A program made the position numbers and the translations under genes. From positions 186,001 through 250,000 of the forward strand of contig NZ_CP016279.1 of the NCBI RefSeq assembly GCF_001542625.1: 64,000 nt of DNA, given 5' to 3'. Positions 1 to 8,251 of the stretch are shown here, in pieces. Source of the DNA: Streptomyces griseochromogenes. Lineage in GTDB: Bacteria; Actinomycetota; Actinomycetes; Streptomycetales; Streptomycetaceae. The first letter of the stretch is position 1, and every line of letters begins with the position of its first letter. The notes below the pieces were generated by a model. The model saw only the letters and a list, made by a program, of their open reading frames with translations. It made no database searches and had not been told where the DNA came from.

Positions 1-169
1 GGCCCGCCTGGTCCCGTACCAGGCGGTGATCGGCGAGCGCGAGGCCGGGGCCGGGCTCGCGGCCCTGCGCCTCAGGGACGGGCGCCGCCCCGGAGCGCTC
101 CCCGTGCCCGAGCTGCTGCACCGGATCGCCGAACGGGTGGCGGCACGGGGCGCTGTTCTGTGGTCGTGA
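1..169 (+). CDS. Threonyl-tRNA synthetase-like protein, C-terminal end (partial)
   Basis: Only the last 55 codons are inside the window; the gene begins upstream and ends with TGA. The fragment (RLVPYQAVIGEREAGAG, then ALRLRDGRR, then an amphipathic helix) matches the class II aminoacyl-tRNA synthetase anticodon-binding domain (HGTP_anticodon) as found at the C-terminus of ThrS. That domain recognises the anticodon of the cognate tRNA. The usual VVGDKE-type motif reads VIGERE here. Streptomyces often carry a second, divergent ThrS-like gene, so this need not be the housekeeping enzyme. The catalytic domain cannot be seen, so specificity rests on this short segment. Confidence 0.6.
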   Translation, partial: ARLVPYQAVIGEREAGAGLAALRLRDGRRPGALPVPELLHRIAERVAARGAVLWS

Positions 170-201
170 TCTAGGGTCGGTCACGACGGAAGGAGTCCGC
201 C

Positions 202-1167
202 GTGACCGGTCAGCCCATCCCCGTGATCATCGACTGCGACACCGGCGTCGACGACGCCCTGGCCCTGCTGTTCGCCGTGCGCCACCCGGGCCTGGACCTC
301 AGGGCGGTGACCTGTGTGGCCGGGAACACCGACGTCGACGGGGTGGTTCACAACACCCTGACCGTGCTGGAACAGGCGGGCGCCCCCGACATCCCGGTGG
401 CACGGGGCGCCGCCCGCCCGCTGATCGAGCCGGCCCGCTCGGCCCGGCATGTGCACGGCGTGGACGGCATGGGCGACCTCGGCCTGCCCGCGCCCAGACG
501 CGGCCGTGCCGCCGTGGACGCCGTGACGCTCCTGTACCGCGAGATCCTGGGCTCCCCGACCCCGGTCACCTTGATCCCGACCGCACCGCTCACCAACATC
601 GCGCTCCTGCTGCGCACCCATCCGCACGTGACGCGGAACATCGAGCGGATCGTGTTCATGGGCGGCGCGGTCGCCACCGGAAACGCCACGCCCGTGGCCG
701 AGTTCAACGTCTGGCACGACCCGGAGGCGGCGGCCGTCCTGCTCACCGCCGGGGTGCCGATCACCATGTACGGGCTCGACGTGTTCACCCGGGTCGTCGT
801 CCCGGGCGCGGACGTACGGCGGCTGCGCGAGAGCGCGGAGCCGGGCACCCGGCTGGCCGGTGAGCTGCTGGCCCACCGCCCGTCCGCGCCCGACCCCGAC
901 GGCGACGACCCGGCCGGCGGCCTCGGCGACGCGGGCGCGGTGTGCGCGGTCGCGGACCCGGCCGGACTCACCACCCGTCTGCTGCCCGTCGAGGTCTCCC
1001 TCGCCCCCGGCCCGACCAGGGGTCAGACCGTCGTCGACCGCCGGCCGCGCCCGGGCGAGTCCGAGATCCACGGGGGTGCCCGCGAACAGGCCCTGGTGGA
1101 CGTGGCGTTGGACGTGGACGTGGACCGGTACGTGAAGCTGTACCTGGAGACGGTGGAGCGGGGCTAG
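202..1167 (+). CDS. Inosine-uridine type nucleoside hydrolase
   Basis: The 321-residue protein hydrolyses the N-glycosidic bond of ribonucleosides in purine/pyrimidine salvage in the cytoplasm. The diagnostic Ca-binding cluster DCDTGVDDA is at residues 11-19, and EFNVWHDPEAA in the middle is the second conserved family block. The C-terminal block that normally reads LHDP-like is LGDAGAVCAVADP here, so the His found in many IU hydrolases appears to be Gly; base preference may differ. A GTG start with GGAAGGAG eight bases upstream fits. It stands alone on this strand and shares its stop with the convergent gene through a CTAG tetranucleotide. Confidence 0.9.
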   Translation: MTGQPIPVIIDCDTGVDDALALLFAVRHPGLDLRAVTCVAGNTDVDGVVHNTLTVLEQAGAPDIPVARGAARPLIEPARSARHVHGVDGMGDLGLPAPRRGRAAVDAVTLLYREILGSPTPVTLIPTAPLTNIALLLRTHPHVTRNIERIVFMGGAVATGNATPVAEFNVWHDPEAAAVLLTAGVPITMYGLDVFTRVVVPGADVRRLRESAEPGTRLAGELLAHRPSAPDPDGDDPAGGLGDAGAVCAVADPAGLTTRLLPVEVSLAPGPTRGQTVVDRRPRPGESEIHGGAREQALVDVALDVDVDRYVKLYLETVERG

Positions 1168-1445
1168 GGCGCGTCGGACGTGCCGGACGGCGGCCCGGAA
1201 GGCAGACCGTCGTCCGGCGGAGGCGCCCACCGCGACATGTCGTCCGGCGGGATCGACGGCGCCGGAGTCGGCTCCGGCGGCCTGAAGGGCCCCGCGTGGT
1301 TGTGCATGAGGAGGAGCATCACGCCGGCGAAGACCAGGGTCAGCACGATCAGCGTCAGCCCGACGGGGTTGTCCGGGTTGTACTCGTAGCGGTTGGTCCC
1401 CAACTCGCTCCGTTTGAAGACCGGTTCGTCGTCGTCGAAGGGCAC
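1164..1445 (-). CDS. Small single-pass membrane protein, Pro-rich tail
   Basis: About 93 residues. An acidic N-terminus (VPFDDDEPVFKRSELG) is followed by one hydrophobic segment at about residues 30-50 (VGLTLIVLTLVFAGVMLLLM) and a Pro/Ser-rich tail. I do not recognise a named family; similar small membrane proteins are common beside carbohydrate genes in Streptomyces. The GTG start at 1445 has GGAGAG upstream. The longer open frame runs on to 1685, but that upstream part overlaps the alpha-glucosidase promoter and start, so I do not believe it. The stop overlaps the nucleoside hydrolase stop by four bases (CTAG read on both strands). Confidence 0.65.
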   Translation of the reverse strand: MPFDDDEPVFKRSELGTNRYEYNPDNPVGLTLIVLTLVFAGVMLLLMHNHAGPFRPPEPTPAPSIPPDDMSRWAPPPDDGLPSGPPSGTSDAP

Positions 1446-1512
1446 GAGGGGATTCTCTCCGCAAGGACAGGTGGCCGTACACCGTCGAAGGTTCGCTTTC
1501 CGGGCAATGTGG

Positions 1513-1523
1513 ACAGAGTCTGT
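1513..1523. promoter_or_regulatory. Short perfect palindrome upstream of the alpha-glucosidase gene
   Basis: ACAGA-G-TCTGT lies 28 bp before the alpha-glucosidase start codon. Its position between any promoter and the ribosome binding site suits a repressor site; sugar-hydrolase genes in Streptomyces are often controlled by LacI-type repressors. No regulator gene is adjacent, and the arms are only 5 bp, so chance is possible. Confidence 0.25.
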
Positions 1524-1550
1524 ACAGTCCTCCTTCTGAAGGGAGCCCGT

Positions 1551-3197
1551 ATGGCAGACCTCTCCTCCCGGAACCCCGACTGGTGGCGCCAGGCCGTCAT
1601 CTACCAGGTCTATCCGCGCAGCTTCGCCGACGCCGACGGCGACGGTCTCGGCGACCTGAGGGGCGTCACCCAGCGCCTGGACCATCTCGCCGTGCTCGGC
1701 GTCGACGCCCTGTGGCTCAGCCCCTTCTACCCCTCCGAACTAGCCGACGGCGGCTACGACGTGGCCGACCACCGGGACGTCGACCCGCGTCTCGGGACCC
1801 TGGACGACTTCGACACGATGGTCGCCGAGGCCCACCGGCTCGGTCTGAAGATCGTCGTCGACATCGTCCCCAACCACACCTCGCACCGGCACCCCTGGTT
1901 CCAGGAGGCCCTGCGGGCCGGCCCCGGATCCGCCGCCCGCGAGCGCTACGTCTTCCGGCCCGGCCGCGGCGCCCACGGCGAACTCCCGCCCACCGACTGG
2001 CAGTCGGTCTTCGGCGGCAGCGCCTGGCGGCGCCTGCCCGACGGCGACTGGTACCTGCACCTCTTCGCCGCCGAACAGCCCGACCTGAACTGGGAGAACG
2101 AGGAGGTCCGCGCCGACTTCCGCACCACCTTGCGCTTCTGGTCCGACCGGGGCGTGGACGGCTTCCGCATCGACGTCGCCCACGGCTTGGCCAAGGACCT
2201 CACCGAGCCGCTCCGGCACGTCGGGGACCTGGACGCGACGGGGGAGGATGCCCTGCGGCGGGTGGAGCCCGGCACGCACCCGTACTGGGACCGCGACGAG
2301 GTCCACGAGATCTACCGCGACTGGCGCAAGATCTTCGACGCCTACACCCCGCCGCGGACCGCCGTCGCCGAGGCCTGGGTCCCGGACACCCGGCGCGCCC
2401 TGTACGCCCGCCCGGACGAACTCGGCCAGGCCTTCAACTTCGAGTATCTGCAAGCCCATTGGGACGCCGACGAGCTGCGTGAGGTCATCACCGGCTCGCT
2501 CGCCACCGCCCGCACCGCCGGAGCCTCGGCCACCTGGGTGCTCTCCAACCACGACGTCGTCCGCCATCCCTCACGGCTGATGCTGCCGCCCGGCACCGAC
2601 GAGAACGCCTGGCTGCTCTCCGGCGGCCGGGCCCCGGCGATCGACCCGGAGGCCGGCCTCGGCCGGGCCCGGGCCGCGACCCTGCTGATGCTGGCGCTGC
2701 CCGGATCGGCGTACGTCTACCAGGGCGAGGAGCTCGGCCTGCCCGAAGCCGCCGATCTGCCCACCGAGGTGCTGAAGGACCCGATCTGGGAGCAGACGGG
2801 GCACGTCCGCAAAGGCAGGGACGGCTGCCGGGTGCCGCTGCCGTGGACGACGGCAGGACCGTCCTACGGCTTCGGGCCCGGGGCCGCCTGGCTGCCGCAG
2901 CCGGCGTCCTTCGCGTCGTACGCCGTGGAGGCCCAGGCCGGTGCCGAGGGTTCCACCCTGGAGCTGTACCGCACCGCGCTCAGGCTGCGCCGCAAGCTGC
3001 TGGAGGGAGAGACGCTGACGTGGACGCCCGGCGCCCCGGCCGGGGTGCTGGACTTCGCCCGCACCGGAGCCTGGCGGTGCGTCACCAACCTCACCGCGGA
3101 TCCGGTGCCGCTGCCGCCGGGCGAGGTGCTGCTGAGCAGCACGCCGCCGAGTCCGGCGGGAACCCTCCCGCCGGACACCACCGTCTGGCTCGGCTAG
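1551..3197 (+). CDS. GH13 alpha-glucosidase / oligo-1,6-glucosidase
   Basis: The 548-residue enzyme of glycoside hydrolase family 13 is expected to cleave short alpha-glucosides in the cytoplasm. The N-terminus WWRQAVIYQVYPRSFAD is the family hallmark. Conserved regions follow in order: IVPNHTS near residue 107, GFRIDVAHG with the nucleophile Asp near 207, AVAEAW with the acid/base Glu near 273, and SNHD near 332. The start is ATG with GAAGGGA upstream. No sugar transporter or LacI gene adjoins it, which is unusual because AglA-type enzymes are often in transporter operons. Substrate (maltose versus isomaltose) cannot be fixed from the sequence. Confidence 0.92.
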   Translation: MADLSSRNPDWWRQAVIYQVYPRSFADADGDGLGDLRGVTQRLDHLAVLGVDALWLSPFYPSELADGGYDVADHRDVDPRLGTLDDFDTMVAEAHRLGLKIVVDIVPNHTSHRHPWFQEALRAGPGSAARERYVFRPGRGAHGELPPTDWQSVFGGSAWRRLPDGDWYLHLFAAEQPDLNWENEEVRADFRTTLRFWSDRGVDGFRIDVAHGLAKDLTEPLRHVGDLDATGEDALRRVEPGTHPYWDRDEVHEIYRDWRKIFDAYTPPRTAVAEAWVPDTRRALYARPDELGQAFNFEYLQAHWDADELREVITGSLATARTAGASATWVLSNHDVVRHPSRLMLPPGTDENAWLLSGGRAPAIDPEAGLGRARAATLLMLALPGSAYVYQGEELGLPEAADLPTEVLKDPIWEQTGHVRKGRDGCRVPLPWTTAGPSYGFGPGAAWLPQPASFASYAVEAQAGAEGSTLELYRTALRLRRKLLEGETLTWTPGAPAGVLDFARTGAWRCVTNLTADPVPLPPGEVLLSSTPPSPAGTLPPDTTVWLG

Positions 3198-3982
3198 CCG
3201 ACCGTCGGGCTCGGGCTGGGGCCCGGCGAGGCGCCCCCGCCTCCGTTGCCGCCGGCGATGCCGTCGATGTCCACCGGCTTCGACGTCGCGTTCGGCGGCG
3301 GTGTGAGCACCACCTGCGGCTGGCCCGCCGGCGGGGGCGGCGGGGTCTGGTCGGAGGCGGGCAGCTTCGGCGGAGTGGTCTGCTGGAAGATGGTCTGGTC
3401 GAAGTCGACCAGACCGGTCTTCTCCATCACGGTGATGTGGTCGAGGACGGTGTCGTTGGCCTGGTCGGCGAGGGCGCGCACCAGTGAGTTCTTGGTGGTG
3501 GACCGGATCTTCGCCACCGTGTTGAAGATCGAGCCGTGCGTCATCCGCAGGATGTTGGCGAAGTCGCTGTCGAACTTCTTGCCGCTGTCCGACTTCAGCG
3601 TCGTGACGAAGCCCTCCTGCTGGGGGCTCGCGATGTTGGGCAGCGTGATGTTCAGCATCGGCGCGATCTTGCGGCACGTGGTGTCCAGCGCCGCGTGCCC
3701 GTCGACCAGGTGCTTGCTGGCCTCGATGACGCCCTTGGTGGTGCCCTTCTGCAACCCGATCTGCCCCACCGGGTACTCCCACAGTCCGGCCGCCCGCACC
3801 TTGACCACGAAGTCCCGGTCGCCCTCGGTGAGCGGCCCCCACTGGGTCTGGGCGATGACCCGCGACGGCGAGCTGGACACGGTGCTCACACCGAGCATGC
3901 TCGGGTAGGCGAGTGCCGCGAGGGTCAGGGCCATCGCACCGCCCACGAAGAGAGTTCCCGTCGCGTTCCGCGAAAAGCGCAC
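3194..3982 (-). CDS. DUF4142 family exported protein
   Basis: About 262 residues. A short charged N-terminus (VRFSRNATGT) leads into a hydrophobic segment (LFVGGAMALTLAALAYPSML) that acts as signal peptide or anchor. A helical DUF4142 region covers about residues 40-190 (LTEGDRDFVVKVRAAGLWE, then ASKHLVDGHAALD, then HGSIFNTVAKIRSTTKN). The tail is Pro/Gly/Ser-rich and low-complexity. The function of DUF4142 is not established; it is a ferritin-like helical bundle found in exported proteins. The GTG start has GGAGG upstream. The stop again overlaps the convergent gene's stop through CTAG. Confidence 0.85.
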   Translation of the reverse strand: MRFSRNATGTLFVGGAMALTLAALAYPSMLGVSTVSSSPSRVIAQTQWGPLTEGDRDFVVKVRAAGLWEYPVGQIGLQKGTTKGVIEASKHLVDGHAALDTTCRKIAPMLNITLPNIASPQQEGFVTTLKSDSGKKFDSDFANILRMTHGSIFNTVAKIRSTTKNSLVRALADQANDTVLDHITVMEKTGLVDFDQTIFQQTTPPKLPASDQTPPPPPAGQPQVVLTPPPNATSKPVDIDGIAGGNGGGGASPGPSPSPTVG

Positions 3983-4196
3983 CGTGCCTCCTGCCCGGTC
4001 GTGGATCCCGCCTGGAGGCGGTGGGGACACAGGGCAGTACGGATGCGGAGGCGATTCGTATCGGTGGTGTCGGTAAAAAATCTTCCGGCACCGGTGGCCG
4101 GGGGGCCGCCCGTGTGCGGTTTCACCGCCCGCTCCCCGGCCCGCAGTTGGCGAAAGGTTGACCATTCCTCGGGAGAAGGCAGGGGAAACGCGGGCC

Positions 4197-4202
4197 TACA
4201 TT
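4197..4202 (+). promoter_or_regulatory. Probable -10 element of a leaderless transcript
   Basis: TACATT ends six bases before ATG 4209. The TANNNT hexamer at this distance is the usual sign of a leaderless mRNA in actinobacteria, and no ribosome binding site precedes this ATG. Confidence 0.4.
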
Positions 4203-4208
4203 CGCCGC

Positions 4209-4895
4209 ATGCCCCCACAGCCACCCCCCAGAATGCCCGCCGCGCTTCCCGTCCTGCCCTACCGCAAGCCCACCAAGGGCCGCGACTACTGGGTGCTGGA
4301 CGATGTCCTGCCCGACGTCGACGCCGTGCGCGAGCGGTGTCTGGCCAAGGACGACTGGGTCGAGGGCTATCCGTACACCTCCGAGACCTGGCCGGGGCTG
4401 CGTGCCATGCCCGGTCTGGAGCCCGGTGAACTCGGCCGTATCGAGGGGCTGGTGAAGAAGGCGACCGGGGCGAAGGAGCTGTGGGTGCAGCAGGCGCCCG
4501 GCGGCGGCACCCTCAACCACAACTGCGTCCAGGTGGTCGGCGAGGGCGAGAGCGAGCCCCGCCCGCACACCGACTCCCGCGCGCTGTGCCGGTACGCGGC
4601 CGTGCTGTACCTCAACCCGCGCGTACCCAAGGACTGCGGCACCAGCTTCTTCCGCCAGTCCCTGCCCGGCGGCCGACTCGGCGGCAACGTCGTCCAGGCC
4701 CCGCACAACAACCTCGTCGAGGCCCTCGGCACCCGCTTCGTCGCCCCGGACGCCTTCGAGGAGGACGTCCGCGTCCCCCACAAGTACAACCGCCTCCTCC
4801 TCTACAACGCCAACCTCGTGCACAGCGCGACCGGGTACGTCGGCAAGGAGCTGGAGGAGAAGCGCATGACGGCGGTGTTCTTCTGGATGGCCTGA
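4209..4895 (+). CDS. DUF6445-like 2OG-Fe(II) oxygenase-fold protein
   Basis: About 228 residues. The layout resembles prolyl-4-hydroxylase-like 2-oxoglutarate/Fe(II) enzymes: an HxD pair in PHTDSRALCRYAAVLYLN at about residues 118-135, and a distal His in NLVHSATGY near residue 207 close to the C-terminus. These would hold iron in a double-stranded beta-helix. The substrate is unknown. I chose ATG 4209 over an upstream TTG at 4158 because the TTG abuts its only purine run, while a TANNNT hexamer sits six bases before the ATG. The 3' end nearly touches the convergent DUF2871 gene. Confidence 0.7.
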   Translation: MPPQPPPRMPAALPVLPYRKPTKGRDYWVLDDVLPDVDAVRERCLAKDDWVEGYPYTSETWPGLRAMPGLEPGELGRIEGLVKKATGAKELWVQQAPGGGTLNHNCVQVVGEGESEPRPHTDSRALCRYAAVLYLNPRVPKDCGTSFFRQSLPGGRLGGNVVQAPHNNLVEALGTRFVAPDAFEEDVRVPHKYNRLLLYNANLVHSATGYVGKELEEKRMTAVFFWMA

Positions 4896-4899
4896 GCCG

Positions 4900-5316
4900 C
4901 TAGGCCTTCCGGGAGGCGGCCGGCAGGCACTTGCCCAGGGTGACGAAGAGGAGCACCAGGCCCACGGTCAGCAGGACATGGCCCAGACCGGCGATGCCGG
5001 CGACGGCCGCCCCGCCGTCGTGCCCGAGCACCGTCAGGGTTCCGTGCAGGGTCATCATGGCGACGGTCACCGCCAGACCGGCGTTGTAGATCCAGAAGAA
5101 CCAGCCGAACAACCGGTGGTCGGTCAGCGTGAACTGCTTTTCCAGCGCCAGGACGACGAGGAAGAACAGCATGCCGAGCGCCAGCACATGGGTGTGCACG
5201 ACGGCGAGCTGGGTGGTGCCGTCGAAGTCCTCGGCCTTGGTGAGTTCGCGGTAGTACAGACCGCTGACCAGCCCGATGATCATGTAGATGTGGGCGGTGT
5301 TGAGGATCTTCCGCAT
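4900..5316 (-). CDS. DUF2871 family integral membrane protein
   Basis: About 138 residues with four hydrophobic helices: TAHIYMIIGLVSGLYYREL, a His-rich second helix VVHTHVLALGMLFFLVVLAL, WFFWIYNAGLAVTVAMMT, and GLGHVLLTVGLVLLFVTLG. The conserved YYREL and HTHVLALGM blocks are characteristic of DUF2871. Its role is unknown; the conserved His residues inside membrane segments suggest metal or heme binding, but this is inference. The ATG start has GGGGGAAA upstream. It is transcribed divergently from the LysR gene across 124 bp. Confidence 0.85.
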   Translation of the reverse strand: MRKILNTAHIYMIIGLVSGLYYRELTKAEDFDGTTQLAVVHTHVLALGMLFFLVVLALEKQFTLTDHRLFGWFFWIYNAGLAVTVAMMTLHGTLTVLGHDGGAAVAGIAGLGHVLLTVGLVLLFVTLGKCLPAASRKA

Positions 5317-5440
5317 CGGCGATTTCCCCCGTGAAGTCGCGTCGGTGTCGCCCCCCACCTTGCGCGCGGCCCGTTCGGGCATCAACGATGAACCCGATAA
5401 CGAGTCATAACCGTCGGCTAATGGGTCGGAAGAGGCGCGC

Positions 5441-6376
5441 GTGGAGCTCCGCGACATCGAGACCTTCCTGACTCTCGCCGAGGAGCTGCACTTCAGCCGC
5501 ACCGCGCACCGGCTTCATGTCACCCAGGCCCGGGTCAGCCAGTCGATCAAGAAGCAGGAGCGGCTGATCGGCGGCCTCCTGTTCGAACGCACCAGCCGTG
5601 CGGTGCGGCTCACTCCGCTCGGCGAGCAGCTGCGACGCGAACTCGGCGCCGGCTACCGGCAGATCATGGACGGCGTCGCCGCGGCGAGGACCGCCGCCCG
5701 TGGGACCGGCACCCTGACGGTCGGCACCATCGGCCCCCACTCCTGGATGCTGTCCGATGCCGTGGCGCTTCTGCGGACCCGCCTCCCGGCGGTCCAGGTG
5801 CGCTTCCGTGAGATCCAGCCGCCCGCCCCGCTGGACCTGCTCCGCTCCGGCGACGTCGACATCGCCGTGCTCTGGCTGCCGGTCGAGGAACCGGACCTCA
5901 CCGTGGGCCCGGTCATCCACACCTCGCGGACGCTGCTCATGACGGGAGCGTCTCACCCGTACGCCCGGCGGGACGCCGTCCGCCTGGAGGACCTCGCCGA
6001 CTGCGTGTTCGTGGCCAGTCGCTCGCTGCCCGCCTACATGGAGGAGGCCCTCAACCCCTTCCGCACTCCCTCCGGTCGCCCCGTCCCGCGCGGCCCGCAG
6101 ATATCCACGTGGCAGGAGGCCCTCACCGCCGTGGCCACCGGGCAGGCCGTCGCCTCGGTGTCGGGCGACATAGCGGACTTCTACCCGTGGCCCAACCTCG
6201 CCTTCGTCCCGATCGTCGACGCCCCGCCCGCCCGATGGGCCCCGGTCTGGCGCACGGCCGCGGAGAGCCCGCTCGTCCGCTCCTTCACGCAGGCACTCTC
6301 CGACGCGCCGCCGACTACCGGCGAAGACTGCTGGTGCGCGTTGCCGGCGCCGGCCTCGGGTGCCGATGGGGCGTGA
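5441..6376 (+). CDS. LysR family transcriptional regulator
   Basis: A 311-residue regulator with the LysR winged helix-turn-helix at about residues 1-60 (LRDIETFLTLAEELHFSRTA, then TQARVSQSIKKQE, then FERTSRAVRLTPLGE) and a periplasmic-binding-type effector domain after residue 90. The GTG start follows AGAGG. The divergent spacer to the DUF2871 gene contains an AT-richer stretch with two ATAAC half-sites, the place where LysR proteins usually bind to control a divergent neighbour and themselves. The effector is unknown. Confidence 0.93.
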   Translation: MELRDIETFLTLAEELHFSRTAHRLHVTQARVSQSIKKQERLIGGLLFERTSRAVRLTPLGEQLRRELGAGYRQIMDGVAAARTAARGTGTLTVGTIGPHSWMLSDAVALLRTRLPAVQVRFREIQPPAPLDLLRSGDVDIAVLWLPVEEPDLTVGPVIHTSRTLLMTGASHPYARRDAVRLEDLADCVFVASRSLPAYMEEALNPFRTPSGRPVPRGPQISTWQEALTAVATGQAVASVSGDIADFYPWPNLAFVPIVDAPPARWAPVWRTAAESPLVRSFTQALSDAPPTTGEDCWCALPAPASGADGA

Positions 6377-6389
6377 CTGCCGCTGTCAC

Positions 6390-7154
6390 TCACTTGGACG
6401 CGAGTATCACGATGACCACGACGACGATGACCGCGACACAGGCGGCGTTTTCTCCAGCGGATTGACCGCTGTTGATGCTGCAACTGATGGATCCTCCGCC
6501 TCCGCCGCCGTCACCCCAGTCGCCGTCCGGGTCCTCGTCGAACCGGCTTCCTCCTATGGGAGTGATTCCAAGGCGCAGGGGAGGCCAATCGGGTGTCGCG
6601 GGCCGAGGGCGCCTGAATTCGATGGGCCTGGGCAACTCGTCATCGCTGAAGAGCCTGTGCGCGTCTTTGGCCGCGGCGATGATTCGGCTTCGAAAGAGGT
6701 CGGACTCGTCCGCTCGCTGTCCCGCCAGCGCCACCAACGCCGAGAAGAGGTCCGACTCCGAGCGCTCGAGTGCGCCCCTTACCCGCTCGGACAGCCCAGA
6801 GGAATCCTGGACCGCCTGTTCCAGCCTTTCGGACATCCCCTCCGCGCGAAGCGCCCCATGGCCGATCAGCCGGGCGGTGGCGTAGGCCCATCCGATCGGC
6901 CCCGGCATGGCTTGCACGATCGGATAGCCGCCCTTGCACGCCTCGTCCAGATCATCGGCCGAGACGGCTTGACGCCCGCTCCATTCGCGCACGTACCCGA
7001 GCAGCTCGCGGAGCTCCGCATCCTGCCGGGAAGCGCGCGCCAAACAGTGGGCGACTTGAAGGAGGTCGATACGCGTCCGGCGGGGGTCTTCGTCGCCCCT
7101 GGTGAATCGGTCGAGTATGGCTTGAGCGTGCTCCAGAGCGGCGTCACTCGCCAT
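6390..7154 (-). CDS. Uncharacterised helical protein with C-terminal membrane anchor
   Basis: 254 residues, family not recognised. The N-terminal 180 residues are predicted helical and charged with no catalytic motif I can identify. A Pro/Gly-rich linker (DWGDGGGGGGS) follows, then SISCSINSGQSAGENAA and a terminal hydrophobic run (CVAVIVVVVIVILASK) that ends at the C-terminus, so the protein looks tail-anchored. The ATG start is well supported by GGAGGGG. A and T in codon third positions are more common than in neighbouring genes, which hints at acquired DNA. It converges on the LysR gene. Confidence 0.7.
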   Translation of the reverse strand: MASDAALEHAQAILDRFTRGDEDPRRTRIDLLQVAHCLARASRQDAELRELLGYVREWSGRQAVSADDLDEACKGGYPIVQAMPGPIGWAYATARLIGHGALRAEGMSERLEQAVQDSSGLSERVRGALERSESDLFSALVALAGQRADESDLFRSRIIAAAKDAHRLFSDDELPRPIEFRRPRPATPDWPPLRLGITPIGGSRFDEDPDGDWGDGGGGGGSISCSINSGQSAGENAACVAVIVVVVIVILASK

Positions 7155-7473
7155 GTCCCCTCCAGTGGATTCTGGTTTTCCACGTCCGGAGGACTGTTAC
7201 ATGAGGCCGGTCGGGGGAGGAGGGGAATGGGTAATTCACCTGCCTTTCATTTCCTGGCAGTAGCAGCTAGCAACGCTTGATGAAGTTGTTGGACGATACG
7301 TTTCCTTGGTGATGGGCCCGCCCGTTGGTGCCCGATTCGGGCCGCGATCTTCGAGATACGCGCCGAAGTGGGTGCGCAAAGCCGTGGAGTCGGCCGGTCC
7401 AACCGCTGCGTACCCCTTCTCACGGGTGGCGTGTCCCTGGTGATCGGCGATCGCCGTGCGTCAGGATGAACCG
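7155..7473. other. Gene-free interval
   Basis: These 319 bases separate the tail-anchored protein gene from the DUF4328 gene. The small open frames inside have neither ribosome binding sites nor Streptomyces-like third-position bias. The interval presumably holds both divergent promoters, but I could not identify a convincing pair of hexamers. Confidence 0.5.
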
Positions 7474-8190
7474 GTGAACGATCAGATAGCCGAGCCCGCC
7501 GCCCAGCCCGCTGCGTCCCTCGATCCGCTGCCCGTCCGGGTGTCGCAGGGCCTGACCATCGGGGCCCTGCTGCTCGCGGCACTCGCCTGGGTCGTGCGGG
7601 GTGTGTGGGAGATCCGGCTGGCCGTGGCGGGTGAGCCCGCCTCGGGGCCGCCGGACCAGGGGAACGGGGTGCACCGGCCGCTCAACGGGCTGGAGGACTC
7701 GTACCACCTCGTCACCTCCCTCGGGGGCGGTGTCGCCTTCCTGTGCGCGCTGCTCTTCCTCGCCTGGCTCTGGCGGGTGCGGGACAACGCGCGTGCGCTG
7801 TCGGGGCAGACGCCGAAGTACGCCGGGATCTGGGTCTGCTTCGGCTGGATCGTGCCCATCGCGAACCTGTGGTTCCCGCGGGGGATCGTCGCCGACGCGT
7901 ACCGGACCACGGCACCCGGGCGGAAGCTGCCCGTCTCGGTCAACGTGTGGTGGGGCTGCTGGCTGACCGGGATGCTCAGCGGGGTCGGGATCGTCTACCG
8001 CGACTCCACCGACGAGATCATCGCGCGGGCCTACGACGAGGTGTGGCCGCTGCTCCTGTCCGACGCCGCCGTCGTCGGCGCGGCCGTGGCCGGCGCGTTC
8101 GCCGTACGGGCCGTCACCGCCGTACAGCTGGAGCGGATCGCGCGGGGGCGGGGTGCCGTGACCACGGAGGCCGCGGCCGGCGAGGGCTGA
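7474..8190 (+). CDS. DUF4328 domain membrane protein
   Basis: About 238 residues with four to five membrane segments (VSQGLTIGALLLAALAWVVR, GGGVAFLCALLFLAWLWRVR, GIWVCFGWIVPIANLWFP, VWWGCWLTGMLSGVGIVY, and AAVVGAAVAGAFAVRAVTAV). The block FGWIVPIANLWFPRGIVADAYR is characteristic of DUF4328, a family of unknown function common in Streptomyces. The GTG at 7474 is preferred to GTG 7456 because AGGA sits seven bases before it. Confidence 0.85.
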   Translation: MNDQIAEPAAQPAASLDPLPVRVSQGLTIGALLLAALAWVVRGVWEIRLAVAGEPASGPPDQGNGVHRPLNGLEDSYHLVTSLGGGVAFLCALLFLAWLWRVRDNARALSGQTPKYAGIWVCFGWIVPIANLWFPRGIVADAYRTTAPGRKLPVSVNVWWGCWLTGMLSGVGIVYRDSTDEIIARAYDEVWPLLLSDAAVVGAAVAGAFAVRAVTAVQLERIARGRGAVTTEAAAGEG

Positions 8191-8251
8191 GAGCGGGCCG
8201 CCGCGCGCCGTGCGGGTGGTGGTGCCCGGCGGTCCGGGAAAGGATTTCCCC

